64,000 nt of DNA. It comes from Blepharisma japonicum (taxonomy: Eukaryota; Ciliophora; Heterotrichea; Heterotrichida; Blepharismidae). Positions 22,292 to 35,958 of this stretch are shown piece by piece. Made by a program: the position numbers and the translations under genes. The DNA is taken from positions 124,001-188,000 of the forward strand of contig CATKHK010000030.1 in assembly GCA_949751835.1 (NCBI GenBank), in the 5' to 3' direction. How positions within the stretch are numbered: position 1 is the stretch's first letter; each line of letters starts with the position of its first letter. Under the pieces are notes generated by a model. It did not search any database, was not told the origin of the DNA, and saw only the letters and a list, made by a program, of their open reading frames with translations.

Positions 22292-23185
22292 TTAGTTTAG
22301 CATTTTATATGTAGCTTCATAGATAACAAAAAATATAGCCTGCGTTGGGACGATCTTTATTAGAGTAATTCCTAGTCCTCTGTAGAAACCAAGCAAGCCT
22401 TGAGTTTTTCAGATTTCACTAACGCAATGCTTGAGGCCTTCATAAACCATATAAGCTTTAGAAAATTTTACAATATCTTTTGACTTTTTAAGTATTGTTT
22501 CTGTGTATTGCTCTTGTTGCAACCTAATTTTTAATAGAGTAACTGGGAAAAATATTGTTGAGGCTCCAAGCTTGCTTAGCCCTCCTGCCATAGAAGTTCT
22601 CAAAAAATCGCTTTCTGTATGCAAATTTTCTTTGAAAAACTCATAGAGATACATAGTTAAAGCTCCATTCAAGCTTAGAATGTTGCCTATTAAATACCCT
22701 CTCCAAAATCCTTTAATTCCATCTACTTTTCATGTCTTAATTCCAGCCTCAATAGTATCTTTAAACCAAGTTTCGCTATTTCTTAATAAGATTGCACGGG
22801 TTTTCATTACCATTAGAGGATTTATAATAAAATTTGAAATAAAAGCACTTTCCGCAGCCACAGTGAACTTGTACAATTCTGGGTGATTCATTCTGAATGA
22901 TGCTGGCTGGAGCTTTTTCATAGTCTCATATATATAAAAATAAACAGCCCAAGCTATACTTATTGATAACTGAAAATGACATCCACGATATAATGACCTC
23001 AGACCTTCGTTATAAATTGTTTTGAAGACCTCTAAAGAGTTTTTGTAGAAAGGAATAAAGTTTTTATTTCTCCCATCTGAAACAATCATATGGAGCTTTA
23101 TCTTTTCTAGAGGAAATAATAAAATATGGACACTTCCAGCACAAAATCCAGCAATACTTGACTTACTTGATGATCTCTGCTGCAT
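22292..23185 (-). CDS. mitochondrial carrier (SLC25), folate/FAD-transporter-like
   Basis: 297 residues from ATG 23185; the frame extends upstream without another ATG. Two TGA codons are read as Trp (IKTWKVDG and SEIWKTQG). Three carrier repeats are visible: LFPLEKIKLHMIVSDGRNKN, then a second repeat with NPLMVMKTRAILL, then a third with FFPVTLLKIRLQQEQY; each is followed by a GLRSLYRG / GFWRGY / GLLGFYRGL type motif. The first and the VSDGR element are closest to SLC25A32/FLX1 (mitochondrial folate/FAD carrier). The Asp of the PX[DE] motif is Glu in repeat 1 and is changed in repeats 2 and 3, so transport specificity is uncertain. Confidence 0.85.
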
Positions 23186-23394
23186 TTTTATTGTTGTTTC
23201 CAAATTAAAAATGAACAAAACATTACTTTAAACGCTAACCCAAATAAAGGGAATTCTTTGAATTAAGAAATCCTAAAAAAAGTCTTATAATTTTTCAATA
23301 TCAAAGTCTCGTTTAATAAGAAAAGTCTAATAAACTGCAGGTCCTAAGACGAAGTTGACGATATTTAAAAAAAATTTAAATGACTGAATATTAG

Positions 23395-24138
23395 TTAGTC
23401 TCTCTCTCCTTCCCCACTTGTCCATAAGGTGATGTTGTCTCTAAGTAACTGCAGTATTAAAGTTGAATCTTTATAGCTTTCCTCAGAAATGTTATCCAGT
23501 TCTGGTACAGCTTCATCAAATGCAGCCTTTGCCATATCGCATGCCTTTTCTTTCTCTTGTTTAATTTCATAATAAAAGACTGAAAAATTAAGAGCCAATC
23601 CTAACCTAGTAGGGTGAGTTGGTGGCAATTCGTTTTTGGCGATATCAAAAGCTTGCAAATATGCCTCCTCAGCTTTGCTTCCTGAGGCGTTTTTGGCAGG
23701 TCCCTGAGCGAATTCTGACATATAGCGGTAGTAGTCTCCTTTCATTTTGGCATAGAAGACTCTGGCTTCTGAATTGGCAGCCCTAGGAATAAGGTCAGTA
23801 TCAATGACATTTAAGACGTCGTCGCAGTGTCTCCTCAATTCTGCTTCCACATCAGTTCTATATTGGTCAGCTGCTGCCTTGTGGGCTGCATTTCCTCTGC
23901 GCTCTTCTTTTTGCTCAATCGAGTTCAGGACTCTCCATGAAGTTCTACGGGCGCCAACCACGTTCTTGTAGGCCACTGAAAGTATGTTTCTCTCTTCTAC
24001 GGACAAGTCTTGACCGGTCTTTTTTACGAAGGCTTTAACATAGCCAACCATCTCTTCATAGCGCTCAGACTGTTCTGCTAGACGCGCAAGGTAGATGAGC
24101 TCATCTCTTTCAAGGGCTTCTGGTCTGTCAATATTCAT
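23395..24138 (-). CDS. YWHA: 14-3-3 protein
   Basis: 247 residues, ATG at 24138, no TGA. Clear 14-3-3: [20 protein letters not shown], the [16 protein letters not shown] signature, [19 protein letters not shown], and the C-terminal NFSVFYYEI...[12 protein letters not shown] and [18 protein letters not shown] motifs. The conserved Lys/Arg/Tyr residues that hold phosphoserine peptides are in place. It acts as a dimeric adaptor binding phosphorylated partners in the cytosol. Both Trp are TGG and the codon choice is GC-richer than in neighbours, consistent with high expression. Confidence 0.97.
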   Translation of the reverse strand: MNIDRPEALERDELIYLARLAEQSERYEEMVGYVKAFVKKTGQDLSVEERNILSVAYKNVVGARRTSWRVLNSIEQKEERRGNAAHKAAADQYRTDVEAELRRHCDDVLNVIDTDLIPRAANSEARVFYAKMKGDYYRYMSEFAQGPAKNASGSKAEEAYLQAFDIAKNELPPTHPTRLGLALNFSVFYYEIKQEKEKACDMAKAAFDEAVPELDNISEESYKDSTLILQLLRDNITLWTSGEGERD

Positions 24139-24785
24139 TATGAAATTTATTCGCTTAAGAGATATATGAAAGATTGATAAACGGATTTAAGCTTAAATTT
24201 AGGATTATATACAAAATAGATTCTAAGAAAAACGCGGCTATAATTTTTTAGATTTTCTATGCACCATTTATATAAGGCTTTCGCCTTATTTTTGTGAAGA
24301 AATTAATGGGAAGCATGTTTTAATCTAATATAGGTTATAGTTAAGAATCTCATGAGCAATAACAGATTAAATATATTCAAATGGTCGGGGTTTGCAGAGC
24401 CATTAATTAAATATCAAACAAATGCTTAATAATCAATTCGAAATAAGCAGGGATTTGCATTTTGAATTTATTACAAATACTTATAATTTTTATATTTGAA
24501 TAATTGTGCAAGCCTTAAAATTTATTAAAAATAAGAAAATACTTGCAATATCAAGCTCCAATTAAAAACTAATCATCAATCGTTTCACTTGAATATTTTT
24601 CAAAATTTCCGCCAATATTCTAGGTAGCTCTATTTAAGAATAATTGCAAGAATATTACTTATAAATCTCTATAAAACTACCCTAATACTGCCATCATGCC
24701 AAAGCACTTAAAATCACATACATTTGCTATCCATTAATTTTTCTTAATTTAACAAAAACCTCTCTTTCATATTTTTAATCTCCCG
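24139..24785. other. AT-rich intergenic gap
   Basis: Divergent space between 14-3-3 and the acyl-CoA dehydrogenase. No gene, RNA or repeat recognised. Confidence 0.5.
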
Positions 24786-25985
24786 ATGTTGTCAAAAACA
24801 ACTCCTCTTATCAAAAGAAACGTAAGTTCTATCATCAACGGATCCTGGAATTTGACACCTGATCAGCAAGCAATTCAAGAAGCTGCCTTAAAATTCGCAA
24901 AAAGTGAAATATCGCCATATGCAAATGAGTGGGATGAGAAAGGCTATTTTCCTAGAGACGTCATCAAAAAGTCAGCAGATCTTGGATTTGGAGGACTCTA
25001 TTGTAAACCTGATTTTGGAGGGATTGGCTGCAATAGGCTAGAAGCTTCATTAGTATTTGAAGCGCTCGCTACTGGATGTGTAGGGACTACGGCTTATATG
25101 ACAGTTCACAACATGTGCGCATGGGTTCTTGATACTTTTGGAAGCATAGAACAAAGGAAAAGGTGACTTCCTGAGCTGTTTGGATATGAAAGGTTTGCGA
25201 GTTATTGTTTGACAGAGCCACAAAGTGGCTCAGATGCCGCATCATTAAAGACTGTTGCCAAACTTGAAGGGAATTATTTTATTATCAACGGGAGCAAGAT
25301 GTTTATTACTGGTGGTGACGCAAGTGATTTATATTTGGTTATGTGTAGAACTGGGCCTAAAGAAATTTCTTGCATTGCTGTAGAGTCACCAACCCAAGGT
25401 CTCAGTTTTGGTAGGAGAGAAGCTAAGTTGGGGTGGAATTCTCATCCGACTCAGCTTGTGTCTTTTGACAATGTCAAGGTGCCGAAAGAAAACTTAATAG
25501 GTGGGCAAGGGACTGGCTTTAAAATTGCTATGCAAGCTTTGGATGGAGGAAGAATCAACATTTCAAGCTGTGCCTTAGGTGGAGCCTGGTTTGCATTAGC
25601 ACAGGCACAAAAATATATGCAAGAAAGAATGCAATTTGGGAAGAGACTGGTCGATCATCAATATTTACGATTCAAAATGGCTGAAGCACTAACAAAGCTA
25701 ACGGGATCTCGGATTATGGTAAGGCATGCAGCTGATATGTTAGATCAACATAACCCAGCCAAAATTACTATGGGGTCAATGGCTAAGCTGTTTTCAACTG
25801 ATAATTGCTTTGATGTTGCCAATATGGCACTACAGATGCATGGAGGATACGGAGTGATGAGAAGCTATGGAGTCGAAAGAGCGTTCAGAGATCTGAGGAT
25901 TTTACAGATTGTGGAAGGAACTAATGAAATCATGAGACTGGTTATTGCCAGAGAAATGTTCAAAGATCAAGACATTCAAAGCTAA
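24786..25985 (+). CDS. ACAD8: isobutyryl-CoA dehydrogenase-like acyl-CoA dehydrogenase
   Basis: 399 residues, ATG at 24786, TAA at 25983; a TGA at 25164-25166 is read as Trp inside QRKRWLPELFG, which restores one continuous ACAD. It has a short basic presequence (MLSKTTPLIKRNVSS) for mitochondria. Motifs: the FAD-contacting LTEPQSGSDAASL, MFITGG, the GWNSHPTQ loop, GGRINISSCALGG, FGKRLVDHQYLRFKMAE, ALQMHGGYG, and the C-terminal catalytic Glu in LQIVEGTNEIMR. The GWNS-PT and GRINI-SC-LG elements match ACAD8 best, which oxidises isobutyryl-CoA in valine breakdown, passing electrons to ETF. Substrate assignment is by resemblance. Confidence 0.93.
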
Positions 25986-26176
25986 AAAGTTACATATAGC
26001 ATTTTATAGCTAATTAAGCTTTACCATTCATATTATTGCTTATAAATTATTTGTTCTTCTGACTGAAATAAATTAAAGCTAGAATTTGTTTTGGAAGTAA
26101 GTAATTAGTAGATATAACTTTGCAATAGTTTATTAATACTTAAATTTGCATTATCAATTAATATATTTTTTATTCG

Positions 26177-26662
26177 TTAAATATGAAATAACACACAAGA
26201 TTTCGAAAGTAGGGATTCTGCTGGAGTTTTAGGGGATCGTTTAAATTTTATTCGATTTCCGATACTTTTTGTTTGTTTTTTTCTAAAACTACTGGTTTCC
26301 TCTAAGAGTTTGTTGTCAGTTTTAATTTTTGATCCTTTTGTTGAACTTGAGTTTTGAGAACCCTCTTTTTTTTCTGGTATGCATTTCTGAAACCTCATTG
26401 ATAGTCGTTCATTTCTTTCTGCAAATGAATTTTGTCAGTTATGGGTTTCATCAAGTAAATCTTTCAATTTATTAATGTTATTTTTTGACTCTTTGAATGA
26501 GTGTGTAAGTTCTCTTAGAATTTCTTCTTGCCTTCCAACAATATTTTTTAATTCACTGACTTCTTCATTAATTTTTTTCGCAGGCTGCTCTTTATTTTCT
26601 TCATTTTCCTTTAAAGTCTCTTCCTTATAATCATAATCTAATTTGATTTGTGAACTGTGCAT
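26177..26662 (-). CDS. hypothetical small coiled-coil/basic protein, 161 aa
   Basis: ATG at 26662, TAA at 26177, one TGA read as Trp (LDETHNWQNSF). Residues 15-75 are an acidic-to-mixed coiled coil (EEVSELKNIVGRQEEILREL); the second half is Lys/Ser-rich and basic (GSKIKTDNKL, NRIKFKRSPKTPAES). No family recognised. Its ATG is only 15 bp from the ATG of the divergent Frizzled-like gene, so the two share a minimal promoter. Confidence 0.68.
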
Positions 26663-26677
26663 GCTTAGAATTTATAA

Positions 26678-27118
26678 ATGAAATTAATTATACCCCTACT
26701 TGTTTTTGAAGCCTTGAGTGCCTGTGTAGATTATCCAACAAGTGATCCCGCATTATATTGTGATTCTGTAGTCACCTGGCCTGTATCAGATACAATAGCT
26801 AATAATGTATTTGAGCAAAACAGATATGCAATGGAACTCTATCGAAATCTAAAACAAAGATATCTTGACCTATCAACAAAAGATCCAACATTGGACTGCC
26901 TTGCAGTGGCCTACCAATTCTACTGCTCTCATGCATTTCCATACTGCACAGATACAGAGCCTACCCGCGGTGTATGTCATTTTCTATGCGCAATATGAAA
27001 AGATAGATGCCCAAAAGAGCCGCATGCATTTTTCTGTAGCACTAATGAGACGTCTCATTGTTCATATGCAACTTCACTTATCTCATCCCTACTTTTAATT
27101 TATTTGTCTTTTATTTAA
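26678..27118 (+). CDS. small secreted/GPI-type protein with Frizzled-like cysteine-rich domain
   Basis: 146 residues, ATG at 26678, TAA at 27116, one TGA read as Trp (CAIWKDRC). The N-terminus MKLIIPLLVFEALSAC is a signal peptide, and the last ~14 residues are hydrophobic (SLISSLLLIYLSFI), as in GPI-anchor signals or a tail anchor. The Cys spacing in between follows the Frizzled CRD: C-x7-C-x6-C-x9-C-x3-C-x6-C, in DCLAVAYQFYCSHAFPYC, GVCHFLC and CAIWKDRC, against C-x8-C-x6-C-x10-C-x3-C-x6-C in Frizzled. No 7TM or kinase region follows, so this is a stand-alone CRD. Ligand unknown; a lipid or protein ligand at the cell surface is an inference from the CRD superfamily. Confidence 0.62.
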
Positions 27119-27179
27119 AAGCTATTTTGGATAAATTATGATTTTTTACAAAAAATTAATTTGAATCATGGGTGCATAA

Positions 27180-27824
<645 letters not shown>

Positions 27825-27868
27825 TTGTTAAATAAAAGCATTCATTAATAAATATGCTAGTATTTATA

Positions 27869-29977
<2,109 letters not shown>

Positions 29978-30258
29978 TTAATTTTTGATGCCGTGAAGTT
30001 AATTGATAGGTTGCAAAGAGGAATTCATTTTTATCTATATTTTCTTTGTCTAGGTGTTTAATTATCTTGGCTTTATAAATGCTAACTATTGTATTGCTTT
30101 GATTTATTTGAATACTATCATTAAATATTGTTATTAATTTACAATCATCTATAAATTAAGCCTCTATCTTGACTAATAATGCATCCAAATTTTCTTCATA
30201 ATGGCTTAATTGATAAATTCATAATGTCGTTAGATTCTAATATAAAAATTCAGTTAAA

Positions 30259-30957
30259 ATGTCGTTTGAAGTCAACGATCAAGCACTCGAAGACGTCGAT
30301 CATAACACTTTTTGTGAAGCAAAACAAATGAGAAAGCGAGCTGAAGAAGATGCTAAGCTCCTTGCCAACCGTATCGCTCTTTTAAAAGCCGAAGAAGCCA
30401 AAGCTATTAAAAAGCTTGAAGAAACTCGCCAGCAAGCCAACAAAATACTTGAATCACGAGCCAAGCTTCAAGAAGAACAATCCAAAAAGGAAGAAGAGCG
30501 CAAAGCCAAAGAGGAAGAAGAAAGAATCAGGGTACTTGAAAAGCGAAACCAAAAGAGCCTCGAAAGACAATTAAAAGACTTTAAAACAATGTCACTCAAA
30601 AACCGCGTTCAAAATGAAGTAAAAGCGTTAAAACAAAGAAAACAAGAAAATTTGGAAAATATAGAAAGCCAAAAGCAGGAAGAAAGAGCATATAAAATGT
30701 CAATAAAACAAAAAGTCATTGAAATGAAAAAAGAAGCTGAAGAGAAAAAGAGGAGAAAAGAAGAAGAAAGAAGAGAACAGATGAAAATGGAGCTAGCCAA
30801 GAAGATTGAAGAAGAAAATGAAATCAGGAAGTTTAGAGAAGACGAAATCAAAAGAATGGAGCAAGAAGAACTCGAACTTATTCAGAGGCTGCAGAACACA
30901 CAGCAAATGCAAAGAAGCGCATATGACGAACTGGAATGCGCACTGACTGGAAGATAG
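30259..30957 (+). CDS. Lys/Glu-rich single-helix/coiled-coil protein, 232 aa
   Basis: ATG at 30259, TAG at 30955, no TGA and no Trp. After a short start (MSFEVNDQALEDVDHNTF) the protein is one long highly charged helix with EEERKAKEEEERIRVLEKR-type repeats up to residue ~215. Such sequences form coiled coils or single alpha-helices and are frequent in ciliate cytoskeletal and cortical proteins. No orthologue recognised. The next gene starts 47 bp downstream on the same strand. Confidence 0.75.
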   Translation: MSFEVNDQALEDVDHNTFCEAKQMRKRAEEDAKLLANRIALLKAEEAKAIKKLEETRQQANKILESRAKLQEEQSKKEEERKAKEEEERIRVLEKRNQKSLERQLKDFKTMSLKNRVQNEVKALKQRKQENLENIESQKQEERAYKMSIKQKVIEMKKEAEEKKRRKEEERREQMKMELAKKIEEENEIRKFREDEIKRMEQEELELIQRLQNTQQMQRSAYDELECALTGR

Positions 30958-31004
30958 CCAGATTTTATAAATAATTCTTATTAAATCTAAATCATTCTTT
31001 TAAA

Positions 31005-31397
31005 ATGGGATGCATGCAAGATACAACTGTCAAAGGAGCTGATATGAGCCAGCCCAGCCAAGGGCTGGAGTTTGACTTTGAATTAAGCAAGTCGAAGCAG
31101 GATTCAAAAAATGCCCTGATGGCTGGGATTAATGAAAACGTTGTGGAAGAAGAAGTGATCATTGATGATAAGGCATTGTTTGCTGAAGACCTTGAGGTCA
31201 TCACCTTTAGAACTGAGAGAAACGATATAGCACCTCTGCAAAGAGAAGCAATTCTTGAAAAAGCGCTGCAGATCAGCCAACATTCTGTCAATAAGATTAT
31301 TGAAAGACAACGTGAAGAAAGAGGACAGCAAAGACTGAGAATTGATAAAGATGCATTGGTTTCTGGCTTTGGAAAGCGTATAGCGGCAGCTGAATAA
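31005..31397 (+). CDS. small N-acylated protein, 130 aa
   Basis: ATG at 31005, TAA at 31395, no TGA. It starts MGCMQDTTVKG, a plausible myristoylation/palmitoylation signal (Gly2, Cys3). The rest is acidic and helical, with an EREAILEKALQISQ-like segment and a basic end (GFGKRIAAAE). The size and acylated N-terminus recall LAMTOR1-type membrane anchors, but similarity is too weak to name it. Tandem with the coiled-coil gene 47 bp upstream. Confidence 0.68.
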   Translation: MGCMQDTTVKGADMSQPSQGLEFDFELSKSKQDSKNALMAGINENVVEEEVIIDDKALFAEDLEVITFRTERNDIAPLQREAILEKALQISQHSVNKIIERQREERGQQRLRIDKDALVSGFGKRIAAAE

Positions 31398-31762
31398 AAT
31401 TTTAATTTAAGTTACTGATCTCTATTTATATATCTTAATGTACAGTTTATATATTATCTTCAGTGGAGGCCGTTTACTACTTGTCCATTTTGCTTTCTCT
31501 TATAAAAACTCTCAAAATATTCTTTTCAAGATTTTGCAAAATTACCTTATCTAAAGATAAATATTTAAATTGAATATATGATCTAGGAGATCAAGTGTGC
31601 TAGATCTCCATTAAAATGACAGCTTATATATAAAAGCTCAGAAAATTAATAAATCGGTTGAAGATGCAATCTAAAGTTGCATTAAATAGTAAGCTTAAAT
31701 TTTGATTGCAAATCTGTCAAAAAAATTATATTTCACATTATGCTAATTTTGGTTTTAAATAA
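31398..31762. other. short AT-rich gap
   Basis: No gene or repeat recognised; it separates convergent genes ending at 31397 and 31763. Confidence 0.45.
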
Positions 31763-32039
31763 TTATAAATCATTATTTTGTTCTTCAAGCGGCTGAGCAT
31801 CCTCAATTTTAGCTCTTTTAACTGGCTTATCAGCTTTTTTTGTCACAATGTTTAACTTTTCAGTGAGGAATCTTAATAAAGCTTACCTTTTCTCTCTTAA
31901 TAAACAATTAACAGCTTTCATCGCAATCTCTAGCTGAGAAGACAGCTTTAAGTGATCCTTCATTGGGCATTACCACTTGTGCAGCTTTAAATTTACTTTT
32001 TAAAGCCTTATATTTTTCCCTGTAGCTCTCTTCTTCCAT
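31763..32039 (-). CDS. small coiled-coil protein resembling INO80 subunits TFPT/INO80E, two introns
   Basis: 81 residues from three tiny exons: 32039-31974, 31957-31887 and 31871-31763. The introns are 16 nt (31958-31973, GTAATG...GAAG) and 15 nt (31872-31886, GTAAGCTTTATTAAG). Splicing removes every stop and leaves one frame ending at TAA. The product begins MEEESYREKYKALKSKFK, continues with a helix containing LLREKRFLTEKL, and ends with the basic-acidic tail KPVKRAKIEDAQPLEE. The YxxKYxxLK start and the REKRFL-x3-L end of the helix match the short coiled-coil motif of TFPT/INO80E, subunits of the INO80 chromatin remodeller. The gene structure is strong; the family call is tentative. Confidence 0.6.
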
Positions 32040-32309
32040 ACTTAATAATTATAAAATAAATATTTGCCGAAATCATTTCATAAACTGTGCTCTTATAGTA
32101 CACAAAATTTCTTTTTAAATGAATGTTCAACTTATATTTATCATTATTTTACATGTAAATTTAAAATCTGCTTTAAAGCATTCTTTCAACTTTCTCAATT
32201 TATCTCTTTGCGCAGCTAAATAGAAATAACTCTTAAAAATTCTAGAATAATAATATGAATCCATTAAAAATATAAGATAAAAATTATGCCTTAGATTATA
32301 ATAGTAAAA

Positions 32310-34817
32310 ATGCTACGTGCATTAAATAGATTTAAAGGACTATTCCCGAGACGATGCTTTTCAGAAGATTTCATCATCGATGAAATAGAAGAACCTACAA
32401 CCAAATCATCACAAACTTCAGACCTAGTAAGGCTCCTACCCATCACCAAGCATCCAATTTTCCCAAAACACTATGTCCGATTTCGTCTGTCGCCTGAAAA
32501 CTTCAAGTTCATGGTAGCAGATTCCCACTCGAACATGGTAGGTGCATTTGTATTGAAGCCTAAAGAAGAGGCTAAAGAATTGGAGACCCAATTGTCTTTA
32601 AAGTAATTTCTAGATAGTTCGATTTTACCTCTGAAGGCAATTGACAATGTCTACTCAGTAGGAGCTCTCTGCACGACAAGTTTCAATAAGTTTGATAGAA
32701 CAATCACCCTAAAACCAACTAATAGGACCAAGCTTATAGAAGTCGTTGAGCCATCTACTCCAGAAATCCCATTCCCATTAGTCAGACTTCAGCATTATGA
32801 CGAAACTCCACAACAAGCAAGCACAGAAGAAGACCAAACTATATTAAAGCTGCTTGTAGCTCAACTTGATGAGCTGAGAAGCCTGCTGAGTCCTCAAGAA
32901 TTAACTACCTTAGAATTATTTGCCCAGAGGTTCAATATGAGGTACGATGATGATTTCTTGAACTATGTAGGAGTTATTCTATCTTATATGTGCGATACAG
33001 CAAAAGTTCAGAAGATTTTTGAGCCAGAGTCGTTTTCAATGAGGCTAAAACTTACTTATGAGCTAGTTCAGGAGCATGTTCAGATGAGAAATTCAATGCG
33101 AAAGCTGCAAGACGAAGCACAAGCAAAAATGCAAAAAGCAAGTGAAGAGCATATGTATAAGGAAATTTTAAGCCTGATTAAAAATAAGCTGGGATATGAT
33201 AAGGATGAAAAAGAAACTTTGAAAATCAAGTATAGCAAGAATTTGGAAGGAAAAGCTGTTCCTGAGCATATTCAAAAAATAATTGACGAAGAAATGGGGA
33301 GAATGATGATGACTGACAAAAACTCTTCTGAATTCCACGTCATCAGAACTTATTTAGACTGGCTCACATGCTTGCCTTATGGCGTACAAACTGAGGAAAC
33401 CATTGATCTTAAGCGAGCAAAAGAAATCTTAGATAGAGATCACTATGGCATGAAGGACGTAAAAGAAAGAATTCTTGAATTTATTGCAGTCAGCAAACTT
33501 AAAGGAAGCTCCACAGGCAAAATTTTATGTTTTGTTGGGCCTCCTGGTGTAGGTAAAACTTCAATTGCAAAATCAATCGCAGAAGCCTTAAACAGAAAAT
33601 ATCACAGAATCTCTCTTGGTGGCTTAGATGATGTTGCTGAACTTAAAGGACACAGGCGAACTTATATCGGAGCTCAGCCAGGGAAACTTATAACTGCTTT
33701 AAAGCAAGCTGGCTCCGAAAACCCTGTAATTCTAATTGATGAAGTTGACAAAGTTGGTAAGCGAAACTATCAAGGCAGCCCTGAAAATGCTTTACTTGAA
33801 ATTTTGGACCCTCAGCAGAACTTTTCCTTCAACGACCATTATTTAGATACCACAGTAGATCTTAGCAAAGTCCTATTCTTATGCACTGCAAACTTCCCAG
33901 ACGACATTAATCCAGTCCTTTTAGATAGAATGGACGTTATAAATGTTCAAGGCTACACTGCAGAAGAAAAAATGAACATTTTAAATAGACACCTTCTTCC
34001 AGAAATCATCAATAAATGCTCTCTATCTGACAAAGCTGACAAATACGAAATCACAGATTCAGCCAAAGAAATACTCATAAGGGATTACTGCCGAGAAGCG
34101 GGGGTTAGAAGTTTACAAAAAATTATTACAAGGATTTTAGAAAAGATCACAAAGAAAATTGTAGAAGGAGAGCCTGAAAAAATTGTGGTTACTCCTGAAA
34201 ATTTAATTACTTATGCAGGGAGACCTGAGCACGCACATTCAAAAATTTACGACAGAACTCCTAGTGGAGTTGTTATGGGGCTTGCATATACATCAATGGG
34301 AGGGTCAACTCTATATATAGAAGTAGCGAAATCTAAATTTACTGGAGAAGAAACTGAAGGAAAAGTGCAGATTACAGGGAATTTAAAGCAAGTCATGAGC
34401 GAAAGTGTGCATATTGCTTATACCTTCGCTAAGAAGTTGGCATCATCTAAAGGGAATAGCTTCCTTGATAAGAACAGTATTCATATACATGTGCCTGAAG
34501 GAGCAACACCTAAAGATGGGCCATCAGCAGGGATTACTATCACTACAGCTTTGCTTTCTCTCGCTTTTGATAAGCCAGTTATTCCTGACTTAGCAATGAC
34601 AGGAGAAATTTCGCTGACTGGAAAAGTATTGCCTATAGGAGGATTGAAAGAAAAAATTGTAGCAGCAAAGCGTGATGGAGTGAAAAGAGTGATTATTCCA
34701 AAACAGAACAAGCATCACTGGGATGAATTGACTGATATTTTGAAAGAAGGGATTGAAGTAAACTATGTGGAAGATTATTCAGAAGTTTTTAAGATAGCAT
34801 TTGATAACTCACTTTAA
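32310..34817 (+). CDS. LONP1: Lon ATP-dependent protease (mitochondrial type)
   Basis: 830 residues; ATG at 32310, a 15-nt intron at 32603-32617 (GTAATTTCTAGATAG), TAA at 34815. It has a basic presequence (MLRALNRFKGLFPRRCFSED), so import into mitochondria is likely. Order: N-terminal LAN domain (LPITKHPIFPKHYVRFRLS), coiled linker, AAA+ module with Walker A GPPGVGKTS, Walker B VILIDEVDKV and sensor LFLCTANF, then the protease domain with catalytic Ser in PKDGPSAG and Lys in EKIVAAKRDGVKRVIIP. All catalytic residues are present. It degrades damaged matrix proteins. Both Trp codons are TGG. Its first ~750 bp have an inverted pseudogene copy at 21091-22236. Confidence 0.97.
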
Positions 34818-34988
34818 GTAATAACAAAATTTTATTTTTAAATATGACTTTTAAGGTATTATAAAGGTAATCTTCAAGAATATAAATTGATGAGCTTAAT
34901 GCTATAGTTAATGATATATAAATATTTTATAAGTTACTATGTGCTAATTCTTATTTTAAATATTAATTCTTAATTACTTCTCTTAACA

Positions 34989-35663
34989 TTAAGAAACAGC
35001 ATTAAACGTCTTATTAAACCATCTCATGAACTGCCCAGGGTCGTTTGGATTTTTTCTTAAAACATCCAAAATTTTCTTATGAAAAGCATTAAAATTGGTA
35101 AACCTGAAAGGATTTTTCGTGTTACTTTCTTCATCTTCTTCACAAGCCAAAACACATCTTCTTGCTTCTTCATTAAACATTCTTTCATCTTGTGTGTATA
35201 TATACAAAGCTTGTGAATTTAGAACATATTTAGACATAGTCCATGTATCTTTGAAGTAAAATATTTTTTTAATATATCCCAGTATACAAAATATAAAATC
35301 TTTTCCAGGTCTTCACAGAGGGAATTGAGGCCCTAATGCTAACTCTCCTGTCTCTGGATGGATTAATGGGTGAAACACATAAGTATGAAAAAACACTGAA
35401 GGTCGAATGGTTGGGTAGTTTTCAGGAATTTCTATTTTGAATCTGAATACTCCACCTTTATAAAGCCCTTGCCGTACGAAAATAACACCTTGCCAAATTT
35501 TTATATTGTTAAGCTGTGGAAGAACGTATACTCCTACTGGCGCGTAGTGTTTTAAGCTTCGGTATTCTATAAGAAGCTGATATTCCTTTAATTTGTCTTG
35601 ATTATATTTATAGGCATTGAGCATAGCTGATGGATGATTCGAAGTATCAAGCTTGATAGCCAT
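34989..35663 (-). CDS. AKTIP: AKTIP/FTS-like UEV (inactive E2) protein
   Basis: 224 residues, ATG at 35663, TAA at 34989, with a TGA read as Trp in GPQFPLWRPGKD. The N-terminal half is a ubiquitin-conjugating fold: YAPVGVYVLPQLNNIKIWQG, VIFVRQGLYKGGVFRFKIEI and PENYP, then VFHPLIHPETGELAL. The catalytic Cys after the HPxI element is absent, as in AKTIP/FTS, whose GVIFIRxGLYxxGVFKF and HPLVDPxSGEL motifs are very close. FTS forms the FTS-Hook-FHIP complex that links vesicles to dynein; a DYNLT light chain is encoded 6 kb away. The C-terminal ~60 residues are helical and include RFTNFNAFHKKILDVLRKN. Confidence 0.85.
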
Positions 35664-35958
35664 CTTTGATTAATTTATAAACTTAAATCTTTCATAGCAT
35701 AGTAATTTTAAATTTTGTTAAGTTAAATATACCTTATTTTATATTTAAATGACTAAAAATACCAAGAAGCTTTAATTATATACACATAATAGGCTAAATT
35801 TCTATTTATTTTTTAAGCTAATGTATGCAGAATGTATAAGTTTAACTATTTATTATAACTATACATTTATATAAGACTAATTTTCTCTAATAATCTCTAT
35901 ATAAATAAATTCCTGCTCCAATACCATAAACAAACTATTTTTTAATTATTTACGATAT

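Noticed and set aside
23186-23218. Longer N-terminus for the mitochondrial carrier
   Set aside because: The upstream frame has only a TTG there; the first ATG at 23185 gives the usual carrier length.
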